Shown in pieces: positions 45,011 to 53,613 of a stretch of 64,000 bases of DNA (position 1 is its first letter; every line of letters begins with the position of its first letter). Source of the DNA: CBDCIS01 sp965217565 (lineage in GTDB: Bacteria > Chloroflexota > Dehalococcoidia > Lucifugimonadales > CATOSD01). Under the pieces are notes generated by a model, which did not search any database, was not told the DNA's origin, and saw only the letters and a program-made list of their open reading frames with translations. The position numbers and the translations under genes were made by a program. The stretch is from positions 1 to 64,000 of the forward strand of contig CBDCIS010000001.1 of assembly GCA_965217565.1 (NCBI GenBank), read 5' to 3'.

Positions 45011-45826
45011 ATGAGCCAGCTAGAGGGCAAAGTGGCAGTCGTCACGGGCGCGAGCCGCGGAATCGGCAGGGACATCGCCCTGGTGTTCGCAAGGGAGGGC
45101 GCAAGTGTCGTCGTCTCCGCGCGCACTGAGAATGAGGGCGACTTCCGCATATCGGGCAGCATTCAGACCACCGTGAAACGCATACAGGAAGCGGGCGGGG
45201 AGGCCACCGGCATCCGCTGCGACGTTAGCGACGAGGAGCAGGTTCAGGCGCTGCTCGACCAGTCCGCCGAACGCTACGGGCGTATCGACATCCTGGTGAA
45301 CAACGCCGCCATCCTCATCCCGGGCAGGGTAGAGGACATGCAGGTGCGCCACTGGGACCTGCTGTACCGCGTAAACATCAAGGGGCCGTTCCTCGGCTGC
45401 AAGTTCGTCATCCCGCACATGAGGAAGAACGGCTACGGACACATCATTAACATATCCTCAGTCGGCGCGATAAGCCCGGGTTCCGGCCCGTACGAGTCGG
45501 GCGGCGGAGGCGGAATCGCTTACGGCTCCGGCAAGGCGCACCTCGAACGCTTCACGCAAGGGCTGGCGCAGGAGCTATGGGACGACGGCATTGCGGTGAA
45601 TGCGCTGTCGCCGAACAAGGGCATCGCATCGGAGGGCCAGCGATGGTTCCGCGGCGATACACGCAACTACATAGGCGCTATGGAGGACGGGGAGAGCATG
45701 GGCGACGCGGCGGTGTACATCTGCGCGCAAGACCCCAAGAGCTACACGGGCCGCATCCTGTACGACCTCGACATCCTCAAGGAGACGGGCGTGGACGTAT
45801 CCAAGTACCCGCTGGTAACAGCGTAG
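45011..45826 (+). CDS. Short-chain dehydrogenase/reductase
   Basis: 271 residues, classical SDR. Cofactor loop TGASRGIG, NNAA motif (LVNNAAIL), catalytic Ser in NISSVGA and Tyr/Lys in AYGSGKAHLE. A Gly-rich insert (SGGGGG) separates Ser from Tyr. No Asp after strand beta-2 is obvious (SARTE), so NADP preference is possible. ATG 45011 follows GAAGGAG. Substrate unknown; diverges from the TPP enzyme across 138 bp. Confidence 0.85.
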   Translation: MSQLEGKVAVVTGASRGIGRDIALVFAREGASVVVSARTENEGDFRISGSIQTTVKRIQEAGGEATGIRCDVSDEEQVQALLDQSAERYGRIDILVNNAAILIPGRVEDMQVRHWDLLYRVNIKGPFLGCKFVIPHMRKNGYGHIINISSVGAISPGSGPYESGGGGGIAYGSGKAHLERFTQGLAQELWDDGIAVNALSPNKGIASEGQRWFRGDTRNYIGAMEDGESMGDAAVYICAQDPKSYTGRILYDLDILKETGVDVSKYPLVTA

Positions 45827-45888
45827 CCGCAAGAGGTCTCTTTTGGTAGCTATCGCCTGTGACCGCAGACTCATGTAGGGGTAATCCC

Positions 45889-47286
45889 TTAGCCGCTGTC
45901 CTCGCCGCTGGCGCTCCGTTGCGGCTCACGGCTTGCGGCTTGCGCTGGGACGGCGGCGGCAGTCTCGCCCGCCTCCCGGCGCGTCATGCTGCTGGCTGCT
46001 CTCGCGCGTGCGACTGCGGCGGTCGCGTCGTTCCAGTTGCGTATCGTCGGTAGGAATACCAGCGCGGCGACTCCCAGGACCGCCGTCAGGATGCCCCCGA
46101 TGACGACAGCCTGCGGCGCGCCGTACTGCCTTCCCATCGTTCCCGCGAATAGGCTGCCAAGCGGCGTGAGCGCGCGGTCCAGCATGTAGATGCTCATCAC
46201 GCGGCCCCTGACCTCGTCCGTGATGCTCATCTGCAGCAGTGTCTGCGTCAAAGACATCGTGAACATCTGTGGGAAACCCACTCCAACCAGGACTAGCAGC
46301 GTGAGCGGCAGCGTGCTTTCCGAGCCGAACAACGCCCGCATGAGGCCACCCACCGGCATCCAGCTTGCCGAGCCGAACAGGACGAGCATCACGCCCATGC
46401 CGACGCCGCTCAACAGCAGCAACAGCCCCTTGCGGCTGAAGTTGCCCAGCGACGCCACGGTCAGTGTTCCGCCAAGCGAGCCTATCCCCGCGGCGGTGTA
46501 GAGCAAGCCCATGCCCTCCGGCCCAATGCCGTACACCTCATCCGCGAACACCGGCATGAAAGTCATGACGTAGGGCATCGACACCAGCATGGGAATGAGC
46601 GCGATGAGCAGCAGTGTGAGGACGATGGTGTTGCTCTTGACGTAGCTGAATCCGCCGGCGAGGTTTGCCAGGATACTGCCCCTTCGCGCCCTGGGCGAGA
46701 TAGCTGGGACCTTCATGAGCACGATCATGCCGATGACGCCGACGTAGGCTACTCCCTTGGCGGCGAACGCGCCCTCCACGCCGACACCCGCGATGATGAA
46801 TCCCGCCGCTATCGGCCCGACGAGGCGCGTCAGGTTGAACGCGCTTGACGAAAGAGCGACGGCGTTGGTTATCTGTTCACGCGGAACCAGGTTGGGCACT
46901 ATCGCCTGGCGCACGGGCTGGTTGAACGCCCACGTAACCCCGGACAGGATGGTGAAGACGAACACCATCCAGAGCTGGACAACGTCGAGGAAGAGCAGCA
47001 AGGCCATGCCCAGCGACAGCGTCATCACCACTATTTGGGTGGACAGCATGAGCAACTTGCGGTCGATGCGGTCGGCCGCGACTCCTCCCAGCGGACTCAA
47101 GAAGAACGGCACGGCCCTCGCGCCGCCGATAGCGCCAAGCATGAACGGGTCTTTCGTCAAATCCCAGACCAGCCAGCTAAGCGCCACCTGCTCCATCCAC
47201 TGGCCGGAGCTAGAAAAGACCATGCTTCCCCAAAGGAAGCGATAGTCCCTGTACCGAAGCGAGGAAAAAGTGGCTAAACCAAGCAT
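45889..47286 (-). CDS. MFS transporter (EntS-like exporter group)
   Basis: 465 residues with about twelve membrane helices. The loop between helices 2 and 3 has GGVAADRIDRKLLM, the MFS motif A form, and the N-terminus FRYRDYRFLWGSMVFSSSGQWMEQVALSWLV matches MFS_3/EntS-type drug or siderophore exporters. The C-terminal 35 residues are a polar tail. ATG 47286 has AAGG upstream. Substrate cannot be read. Convergent with the SDR gene. Confidence 0.83.
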   Translation of the reverse strand: MLGLATFSSLRYRDYRFLWGSMVFSSSGQWMEQVALSWLVWDLTKDPFMLGAIGGARAVPFFLSPLGGVAADRIDRKLLMLSTQIVVMTLSLGMALLLFLDVVQLWMVFVFTILSGVTWAFNQPVRQAIVPNLVPREQITNAVALSSSAFNLTRLVGPIAAGFIIAGVGVEGAFAAKGVAYVGVIGMIVLMKVPAISPRARRGSILANLAGGFSYVKSNTIVLTLLLIALIPMLVSMPYVMTFMPVFADEVYGIGPEGMGLLYTAAGIGSLGGTLTVASLGNFSRKGLLLLLSGVGMGVMLVLFGSASWMPVGGLMRALFGSESTLPLTLLVLVGVGFPQMFTMSLTQTLLQMSITDEVRGRVMSIYMLDRALTPLGSLFAGTMGRQYGAPQAVVIGGILTAVLGVAALVFLPTIRNWNDATAAVARARAASSMTRREAGETAAAVPAQAASREPQRSASGEDSG

Positions 47287-47472
47287 AATCCTTCAGGCAC
47301 AACTCGACCCAATAATCGATGTTCTCATCCCAGTTTCACGCGAGTATAGCCCCAAAACCACCAACACCGCAACTTGGCGCAAACCATGGTAAAGCGGGGA
47401 ATAGGGGGAGAGACGCGGTTCCATCAGCGGCGTAGATTGCAGGCACGGCAAACCGGAGTCTCGCCGCAGAGC

Positions 47473-47497
47473 GTCATTGCCACGAAAGCAGGAACCC
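47473..47497. repeat. Degenerate dispersed-repeat arm, third copy
   Basis: GTCATTGCCACGAAAGCAGG followed by AACCC is the reverse complement of a degraded copy of the 39336-39390 sequence (GGGTTCC, CTTTCG, AATGAC preserved). The rest of the 264-bp gap 47287-47550 shows nothing else. Confidence 0.4.
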
Positions 47498-47550
47498 GGG
47501 GCAGGGAAGGCTCCTCACTCGCTAACGCCATCTGACATGATGTACAAGCA

Positions 47551-47916
47551 ATGATATTCTCCTTCATTGACGAAGGCGGTCATCCCCATCCAAACGATCC
47601 CTGTACCAGGCCTGTGCTGGCTGCGGCGTGCGTTGGTGCGCGTAATCTAAGAAATCTGAACAGCCGATTGTTCCAGTTGAAGCTCAACATGCTTGAGAAG
47701 GAACAGTTTGAGTTTGAAGCTAAGGCAAGCAAACTGCTTAATCGATCCACGTTTCGGAATCGACCTGAAAAGCGAGAATTCGTAGAAGGGTTCTTCGAGA
47801 TGTGTCGCAATTTCCCATTGTCAGTCTTCGCTGTTGTGATGGAACGTCCAACCGCAATTCCACCTTCCGAGCGCTGTAGTAACTGGCTCTTCAAGTCCAG
47901 GGCCTTTTCATTGTGA
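47551..47916 (+). pseudogene. Truncated DUF3800-like protein
   Basis: 121 codons resembling the first half of DUF3800 proteins (IDEGGHPHPNDP near the N-terminus, KLLNRSTFRNRPEKREFVEGFF, LSVFAVVMERP). The usual IDESG reads IDEGG. Family members are about 230-260 residues, but here the frame ends at 47916 with an unrelated tail (CSNWLFKSRAFSL), and the following 300 bp do not resemble the missing half in any frame. Most likely the remnant of a deleted gene. Lower G+C than its surroundings. Confidence 0.5.
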
Positions 47917-48140
47917 AGGCAGGGCTACTCGCCAAAGGAGGTTTTCCAAGTGTGACATTTCGGGACATCTTGGGACGTTTCGTAGCTGAGCACTCAGAAG
48001 GGTTTGCCCTTTTGTCACCTCCAGGACTCCAGGGAGTGAGGGTTCTATTCGAGAGTTTGGCGTTGGCAATGACGTTCGACCTGTTTTCGTGGGTGTGCGG
48101 CATGGCGCAGCGCCGGATTGCCGCGGGACTTGGTAAGGCG

Positions 48141-48170
48141 ATGGTAGCACGGGTGTTCGAGAGATGTCAA
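48141..48170 (-). promoter_or_regulatory. Promoter-like sequence on the minus strand
   Basis: TTGACA (48170-48165), 18-bp spacer and TACCAT (48146-48141). The spacer shares CGAAC and CGTGC with the promoter-like sequence at 7129-7157. It would transcribe leftward, antisense to the truncated DUF3800 gene. No gene on that strand is recognised. Confidence 0.35.
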
Positions 48171-48208
48171 GAGGCGGTTAGCGGCGGAATCCGTTTGAAT
48201 ATGGTGAG

Positions 48209-48251
48209 TGGGCGGCCAGGCAATGGGACGACCAGCCAGGGCAACCACAAG
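48209..48251. repeat. REP-like element half, left of the 169-bp MITE
   Basis: Ends GGGCAACCACAAG (48239-48251), the left arm and centre of the hairpin family. Together with the upstream 30 bp it aligns at most positions with 63383-63426. The other half, CAAGGGATTGCCCCTACGAG, resumes at 48421, after the inserted element. Confidence 0.75.
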
Positions 48252-48420
48252 GAGCATGTCTCATAATCTCAAAAGGCCGAGATTCTGCCACATAGGTGTT
48301 ACTGTTTAACGCATATATTTTAAGGGTTAGGTTGATAAGCGGTAATCTAGTCACCATTGTGTGGTATAGCCACGCATAAGAACCCGAATTTCAAGTGAGT
48401 TTGACTTCTGAGACACGCTC
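48252..48420. mobile_element. 169-bp MITE with IS1182-like termini
   Basis: Bounded by inverted ends: GAGCATGTCTCA on the left and TGAGACACGCTC on the right (11 of 12 match). It is flanked by the direct duplication CAAG (48248-48251 and 48421-48424). The interior is A/T-rich and non-coding. The right end read inward, GAGCGTGTCTCAGAAGTC, matches the left end of the 1,665-bp IS at 61715 at 15 of 18 positions. Excision would rebuild GGGCAACCACAAGGGATTGC, an intact hairpin repeat. Confidence 0.85.
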
Positions 48421-48440
48421 CAAGGGATTGCCCCTACGAG
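48421..48440. repeat. REP-like element half, right of the MITE
   Basis: CAAGGGATTGCCCCTACGAG completes the hairpin interrupted at 48251. It overlaps the 3' end of the metallophosphoesterase gene, whose TAG stop is supplied by the repeat (complement of CTA in CCCCTACG). Confidence 0.75.
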
Positions 48441-49078
48441 GAGGGATGAGGAAAGGAGGAAGCGGCTCTATGGCCTATGTGACGAGCGCAATCACACTTT
48501 GAAAAGGCCCTGTCGACGACCCTGCCATCCTCGATCTCCAACGCCATCTCCTGGCAGGGGTTCGGACGGCCCGGCGTGTGTCCCAGCGGCACTATGCGCG
48601 CGTGCAGGCGGCCCGGCGCAAGCTCCAGCAAGCCGACCGTGCCCAGCCGCAGCTCCTTGTGGTGTGGAAACGTGATGCTGCCGCTGTTGAGTAGCACGAC
48701 GCCCTCGCGGAACTCCAGCGCCTCGAGGTGCGTGTGGCCCGCCACCATGATGTCCACCGGCGCGGGGAAGTGTTCTTGAAGCTCCGCCATCGGCCGGAAC
48801 TGGCGGTCCAGGCTGTGCACCATGCCTATGCGCCAGCCGTGAACCTCCAGCGTCTGCACGTCCTGAATTCGCGGGTCTGGAATCGGGTCGTTGTTGCCGG
48901 TGGCGCACAGAACGGGCGCGAACCGCTCGAGCCAGTCGAGCACAATTGGAGACGTGAGATCCCCGGCGTGCAGAATAAGGTCCACGTCGGAGAAGAAGTC
49001 GGCGGGTTCCGGCCCCAGTTCGTCCAGGTGGCGTATGCGGCCGGGGAGGTGAGTGTCGGTCAGAAGGCCAATTCGCAT
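48434..49078 (-). CDS. YfcE/MJ0936-type metallophosphoesterase
   Basis: 214 residues. Dimetal phosphoesterase motifs are DTHLPG, HAGDLTS, GNND and GHTHLEA, the MJ0936/YfcE group of small phosphodiesterases. The core ends near residue 190; the last 20 residues (CARHIGHRAASSFPHPSS) are unlike the family, and the stop codon lies in the hairpin repeat, so the tail is probably repeat-derived. ATG 49078 is a normal N-terminus (MRIGLLTDTH). Physiological substrate unknown. Confidence 0.83.
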   Translation of the reverse strand: MRIGLLTDTHLPGRIRHLDELGPEPADFFSDVDLILHAGDLTSPIVLDWLERFAPVLCATGNNDPIPDPRIQDVQTLEVHGWRIGMVHSLDRQFRPMAELQEHFPAPVDIMVAGHTHLEALEFREGVVLLNSGSITFPHHKELRLGTVGLLELAPGRLHARIVPLGHTPGRPNPCQEMALEIEDGRVVDRAFSKCDCARHIGHRAASSFPHPSS

Positions 49079-49246
49079 AGTTGAATGTTATGCTTTTCAC
49101 AAGCGATAGTCAACGCCGCGAAAACGCTGAATCGCTGCCCCGTATCGACAGGCGGACACGATTCGCGCGCGTTGACTACTTCGGTGCCTTGTGCTACCTT
49201 TGCGGCGGATTCACCCACACGCAAACCACGTTGAAAGGAGCAGCCT

Positions 49247-50437
49247 ATGGCCGGTAGCAGAGACGCAGCCATCGTTGGCATTCACGAATATCCCCTGAGA
49301 GTCGCGCCGGGCGTCAGCGCGCTTCAGATCAAGGCCGCCTCAGCCGCCAAAGCCCTGGAGGACGCTGGCCTGTCCTGGAGAGACGTAGATGCCATCTACG
49401 ACAACGGAAGCCACCAGGGTATCGGAGGAATCGGTATCTCCGAGTATCTCGGACTCAAGCCGAGCATCATCGACAACACCTCTGTCGGAGGGACATCCTA
49501 CGAGTTCCAGGCCAACCACGCCAAGGAGATGATAGCCGCCGGCAAGTGCAACGTCGCGCTGCTGACCTATGGCTCCACCTCCCACAGCGACCGCAGGGCC
49601 ATCGGCACCGCCGGCGCGACAGGGCAAGGGCCCGCCAACCCGCTCAACAACATGGAAGACCCGTGGGGCCTCACGCTCATCAGCAACTACGCGATGGTCA
49701 AGCAGCGCCACAAGCACCAGTACGGCACGACAGACGAGCAGTTCGCCGCCATCTCCGTCGCCACAAGGAAGCACGCGATGCGAAACCCCGAGGCCGTCAA
49801 GGCAATGACCGACCTAGAGTTCGTCGGCGTGCGAGAGATAACTGTGAACGACGTGCTGGAGTCGCGCATGATAGCCCACCCGCTGCACCTGCTGGAGTGC
49901 TGCATGGTCTCCGACGGCGGCGGCGCGGTCGTCATCGCGTCACCGGACGTCGTGCGAAACACCAGGAAGAAGCCCGTCTGGATTATCGGCACGGGCGAGG
50001 CCACCAAGTACACCGAGAACGGCGGCGATATCACCGTCAGCGCGGGCGCGCAGTCCGGCCCGGTGGCATTCGCCGAGGCGGGCATCTCGCCCTCCGAGGT
50101 TGACGTGCTGATGGCCTACGACTCCTTCAGCATCACCGTGATGTGCATGATAGAGGACCTGGGCTTCTGCCCGAAAGGGGAGGGCGGCGCATACGTCGAG
50201 GACGGTCACCTCGCCTTCGACGCCCCCGGCAAGCCCGCGATGAACACGGACGGCGGCGGTCTCTCCTCGAACCACCCAGGCGAGAGGGGTATATTCCTGT
50301 TGCTGGAGGCCACAAGGCAGCTACGGGGCGAGTCCACCTCGCAGGTGGACGACGCCAGGCTCGCCGTCGCCGTAGGCAACGGCGGACAGTTGGGATCGCG
50401 ACACGCCACCGGCGTAACCATTCTCGCCGCGGACTAG
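49247..50437 (+). CDS. Thiolase-fold acyl-CoA enzyme lacking catalytic Cys (Ltp2-like aldolase)
   Basis: 396 residues of the SCP2/lipid-transfer thiolase group. The nucleophile Cys position reads DNTSVGGTSYEF and the C-terminal Cys position reads VGNGGQLGSRH, so both thiolase cysteines are missing; the SNHPGERG His is kept. Such proteins act not as thiolases but as retro-aldolases, as known for Ltp2 of steroid side-chain degradation, working with a DUF35 protein. A DUF35 gene begins 26 bp downstream, followed by two MaoC-type genes. ATG 49247 follows AAAGGAG. Confidence 0.85.
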   Translation: MAGSRDAAIVGIHEYPLRVAPGVSALQIKAASAAKALEDAGLSWRDVDAIYDNGSHQGIGGIGISEYLGLKPSIIDNTSVGGTSYEFQANHAKEMIAAGKCNVALLTYGSTSHSDRRAIGTAGATGQGPANPLNNMEDPWGLTLISNYAMVKQRHKHQYGTTDEQFAAISVATRKHAMRNPEAVKAMTDLEFVGVREITVNDVLESRMIAHPLHLLECCMVSDGGGAVVIASPDVVRNTRKKPVWIIGTGEATKYTENGGDITVSAGAQSGPVAFAEAGISPSEVDVLMAYDSFSITVMCMIEDLGFCPKGEGGAYVEDGHLAFDAPGKPAMNTDGGGLSSNHPGERGIFLLLEATRQLRGESTSQVDDARLAVAVGNGGQLGSRHATGVTILAAD

Positions 50438-50463
50438 CCCCAAGAAACCAAAGGAGCAACACA

Positions 50464-50886
50464 ATGACAACCACGCCGCTACGACCACAACCGCGCTTCC
50501 CTGAGCCGGACACCGAGCCCTTCTGGGAGGCCACCAAGCGCCACGAACTCACCTACCAGACCTGCAATAGCTGCAACGGCGTCATCTTCTTCCCGCGCCG
50601 CCACTGCACGGCCTGCGGCTCGGACGACACCACCTGGAACGTCTCTAAGGGCGATGGCGCCGTTTACACCTTCAGCGTTGTCATGCAAAGCCGGCATCCC
50701 GCCTTCAAGGACCTGGGCGCCTATGCCGTCGCCTACGTTGACCTCGACGAGGGCTTTCGCATCATGACCAACGTCGTCGGTGTCGATGATCCTGTCAACG
50801 ACATTCAGTGCGGTATGCGGGTCAAGCTGTGCTGGGAGGACCAGGGCGAAGGACGTATCTCACTACCCATGTTCGAGCCTGCCTGA
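50464..50886 (+). CDS. DUF35 zinc-ribbon/OB-fold protein
   Basis: 140 residues. An N-terminal rubredoxin-like zinc ribbon (CNSCNG ... CTACGS, residues 34-54) is followed by an OB-fold (GAVYTFSVV, YAVAYVDLDEGFRIMTNVVG). This is the DUF35 pair seen in ChsH2 and in acyl-CoA carriers of thiolase complexes. It probably binds the thiolase-like protein encoded upstream. ATG 50464 follows AAAGGAG. Part of the same operon. Confidence 0.88.
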   Translation: MTTTPLRPQPRFPEPDTEPFWEATKRHELTYQTCNSCNGVIFFPRRHCTACGSDDTTWNVSKGDGAVYTFSVVMQSRHPAFKDLGAYAVAYVDLDEGFRIMTNVVGVDDPVNDIQCGMRVKLCWEDQGEGRISLPMFEPA

Positions 50887-50979
50887 TACCCTGGCTGCTG
50901 AGGACAGCAAACCTAAACGAAAAACGACCTTAGTGGCGTGACCAACGCTCTCGCACCGGCACGCAGGAAGCGAGGAGCC

Positions 50980-51474
50980 ATGACGACCGAGCAGACAACC
51001 CTCGTGACTCAGGACATGATCGAGCGGAAGGGCAAGTTCGGAGACGAGCGGGTGTCGCCGCCGATTGCCCTTTCGGACATACGCAAGTGGGCCATCGCGG
51101 TCTATTGGCCGGAGGAGCCGCCGCGGCTATTTTGGGACGAGGATTACGCCAGATCGACCAGGCACGGCGGCATCATCGCGCCCCTCGACTTCAATCCCTT
51201 CGCGTGGCCCGTGGACCGTCCGTCTCCCGGCGCGGGACGCGCCACACCGCAGGGCGGAGGCGTTGGCACGCGGGGAATGAACGGCGGCCAGACGGAGGAA
51301 TATCACACCCCCATGCGGCCTGGCGACATCATCACCTCGACGTCCGGGCTCGTGGACTGGGTGGAAAGGCGCACTCGGCTGGGCCTCACCCTATTCACCA
51401 CCACCGAAACCCGCTGGACGAACCAGAATGGAGAACTTGTCAAGGTAAAACGCTCGACGGGCATACGCTATTAG
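50980..51474 (+). CDS. MaoC-type (FAS1-like) hydratase subunit
   Basis: 164 residues with a hot-dog fold like the N-terminal dehydratase family: KWAIAVYWPEEPPRLFWDEDYARSTRHGGIIAP, then GGQTEEYHTPMRPGDIITSTSGLVDWVERRT. The hydratase His/Asp pair is not obvious, suggesting the structural half of a heterodimer. ATG 50980 follows GAGGAG; the frame is open upstream to 50938. The next gene encodes the matching MaoC protein. Confidence 0.8.
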   Translation: MTTEQTTLVTQDMIERKGKFGDERVSPPIALSDIRKWAIAVYWPEEPPRLFWDEDYARSTRHGGIIAPLDFNPFAWPVDRPSPGAGRATPQGGGVGTRGMNGGQTEEYHTPMRPGDIITSTSGLVDWVERRTRLGLTLFTTTETRWTNQNGELVKVKRSTGIRY

Positions 51475-51568
51475 CCCGTCGTTATAGAGTCCCTTCCCCG
51501 TTTGGGGGAAGGCTAGGACGGGGGCTGCACCGGCTCCCCATGTCAATAGGACAGAATGGAGGAAGCAC

Positions 51569-52021
51569 ATGGCGAACACCGTTTATTGGGAAGACCTCGA
51601 AGAGGGCCAGCAGATAACGAGCTGGTCTCGCAAGACCGACTTCATGCACTGGAACCGCTACGCCGCGGTCAACGACGAGTTCGTTTACATCCACATGGAC
51701 GACGAGGCCGGCCGCGCCGCCCTGAACGACGCCGGCGCGTTCGGCATGGGTAACCTGCGCTTCGCATACCTCCACAACATGCTGCGCGACTGGGCGGGAG
51801 AAGAGGGGCAGGTCAAGAAGGTCGGCTGCCAGTACAGGGCTATCAACCAGAAGAACGACGTCCTCACCTGCACCGGCACGGTCAAGGCCAAGCGAATCGA
51901 GAACGGAGAGCACCTGGTGGACCTCGAAATCGACGTGGTGAACGAGCAAGGCCAATCGACCACGCCGGGAGAGGCGACGGTAGCCCTTCCGAGCCGCGAC
52001 GATTCCCGAGAGACAGAATAA
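51569..52021 (+). CDS. MaoC-family enoyl-CoA hydratase subunit
   Basis: 150 residues, hot-dog fold. The hydratase motif appears in AAVNDEFVYIHMDDEAGRA with Asp and His in the catalytic spacing. LTCTGTVKAKRIENGEHLVDLEI is the beta-sheet of the fold. ATG 51569 follows TGGAGGA. Together with the preceding gene it probably forms a heteromeric hydratase that supplies a beta-hydroxyacyl-CoA to the aldolase-like protein. Confidence 0.85.
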   Translation: MANTVYWEDLEEGQQITSWSRKTDFMHWNRYAAVNDEFVYIHMDDEAGRAALNDAGAFGMGNLRFAYLHNMLRDWAGEEGQVKKVGCQYRAINQKNDVLTCTGTVKAKRIENGEHLVDLEIDVVNEQGQSTTPGEATVALPSRDDSRETE

Positions 52022-52035
52022 GGGGTGTTTTAGCG

Positions 52036-53499
52036 ATGCCATCATTCAACGAGGCGGACATCGAACGCATTCGCGCCAGAGCGGCCTGCCTGGTGGACGA
52101 GTACCATCTGCCCGGCATGTCGATCGGCGTCGTGTCGGGCGACGAACTGGTTTACACGGAGGGGTTTGGTTTCGCGGACATTGAGAGCGGGCGTCCGCAG
52201 GACCCGAAGCTCAGGCAGCGCATCGGCTCCATAACCAAGACGATGGTCGGCCTGTGCGCGATGGCCCTCGTTGACGAAGGCAAGCTGAGCCTCGATGAGC
52301 GCGTCATCGACAGGCTTCCCGAAATCAGGTTCAACGGCCCCGGCGAGACCATCCTCGTGCGCCACCTGCTCACCCACACCAACGGCATCGGCGAAGCGCC
52401 CACGATGGAGCACTATCTCGACACCTCGGACGTGCTCTGGTCCAGGAGCGCGACGCCCACGCCCATCCCGCGGATGTATCCCAACGGCATCAACGTGGAG
52501 GTTCCCGCCGGAACGAAGTGGGCCTACGCCAACCATGCCTTCGCCCTCATGGGCGAGATAATCTCGCGTATCGAGGGACAGCCAATCGAAGAGGTGTTGC
52601 GCCAGCGCGTTTACGATCCGCTGGGCATGACCAACTCCGACTGCTACGACCAGAAGCATCCCGACCTCACTACGGGCTATCACCACGCGCCTTCCCACGA
52701 CGACCTCGACGCAATGGCACTGCTTGGCAAGAATCCTCCCGACGACGCCCCTGTCGATGGTCACAACATTCGCGGCGAGTACATCTACGTCGGGCCGCGC
52801 GCCGCGGGCGCGGTACAGTCCTCCATCAACGACATGGCAAAGTACGCCTCCGCGCTGCTGCGAAAGGGCAGGGGAATTGTCAGACCTGAAACGTTCGACT
52901 TGATGACGTCGCCGCAATGGTGTCCGGACGAACGCCTTCTCAGCCTTGGCCTGACCTTCATGCGCGTCGAGCGGTTTGGCAGGCGCAGCATCGGACACGG
53001 CGGCGGAGTCGCCGGAGGCTGGAACACTCACATCGACGTCTTCCCGGATGAGAACCTGGGCGTGCTGACCCACCTCAACATCTCCTTCGACAGATCGGAC
53101 GAGGTGTTCTCGAAGGTCATCCAGGCGGTTCTGGACGCCCCGGACCCTGATATGTCCAGCCGCCCCGTTGACCCGAACATTGCCAGGGCCGCCGCCGGCG
53201 TCTATGAACCTCCAGAGGGATTCCTGACGAGCTATCGCATCATCAGGAGCGCGGGACGAATCCAGATAACCGAAAAGGATGGCGGACTGGAGTTGCGCTC
53301 CCGCCGCGGCCCCTGGCGAGAGGGCGTCCGCCTAGTCCCTACCGACGCCAACGACCCGGCGTTCTTCCGGCTGGACACCGGATCCCCCGAACCGCCCGGC
53401 GTCGCGCTCGCATTCGACCAGGGCAGCGATAAGGCGTCCCGCCTGCTGATGAGCCGCATGAGCCTCGTCAGGAACGACAAGCTCACCCCCTGGGCATGA
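52036..53499 (+). CDS. Class C beta-lactamase/esterase-like serine hydrolase
   Basis: 487 residues. S65-I-T-K68 (GSITKTMVG), Y164-A-N166 and the third motif HGG (GHGGGVAGG) define the class C/DD-carboxypeptidase/EstB family. The N-terminus has no signal peptide, pointing to a cytoplasmic esterase rather than a secreted beta-lactamase. An additional C-terminal lipocalin-like domain follows about residue 380. It starts 14 bp after the MaoC gene, last in the five-gene operon; it might release an ester or lactone substrate. Confidence 0.84.
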   Translation: MPSFNEADIERIRARAACLVDEYHLPGMSIGVVSGDELVYTEGFGFADIESGRPQDPKLRQRIGSITKTMVGLCAMALVDEGKLSLDERVIDRLPEIRFNGPGETILVRHLLTHTNGIGEAPTMEHYLDTSDVLWSRSATPTPIPRMYPNGINVEVPAGTKWAYANHAFALMGEIISRIEGQPIEEVLRQRVYDPLGMTNSDCYDQKHPDLTTGYHHAPSHDDLDAMALLGKNPPDDAPVDGHNIRGEYIYVGPRAAGAVQSSINDMAKYASALLRKGRGIVRPETFDLMTSPQWCPDERLLSLGLTFMRVERFGRRSIGHGGGVAGGWNTHIDVFPDENLGVLTHLNISFDRSDEVFSKVIQAVLDAPDPDMSSRPVDPNIARAAAGVYEPPEGFLTSYRIIRSAGRIQITEKDGGLELRSRRGPWREGVRLVPTDANDPAFFRLDTGSPEPPGVALAFDQGSDKASRLLMSRMSLVRNDKLTPWA

Positions 53500-53613
53500 C
53501 GGGCCCGCGTTGAGGTTTTGACAGCCGCGTCCACGTAGTGGTTTGCACAATGCGGGGTGATGTTGCGCGAATCATTAGCATTCGCAGAGCCAGTCGGCGG
53601 GAGAGGCAAACCG

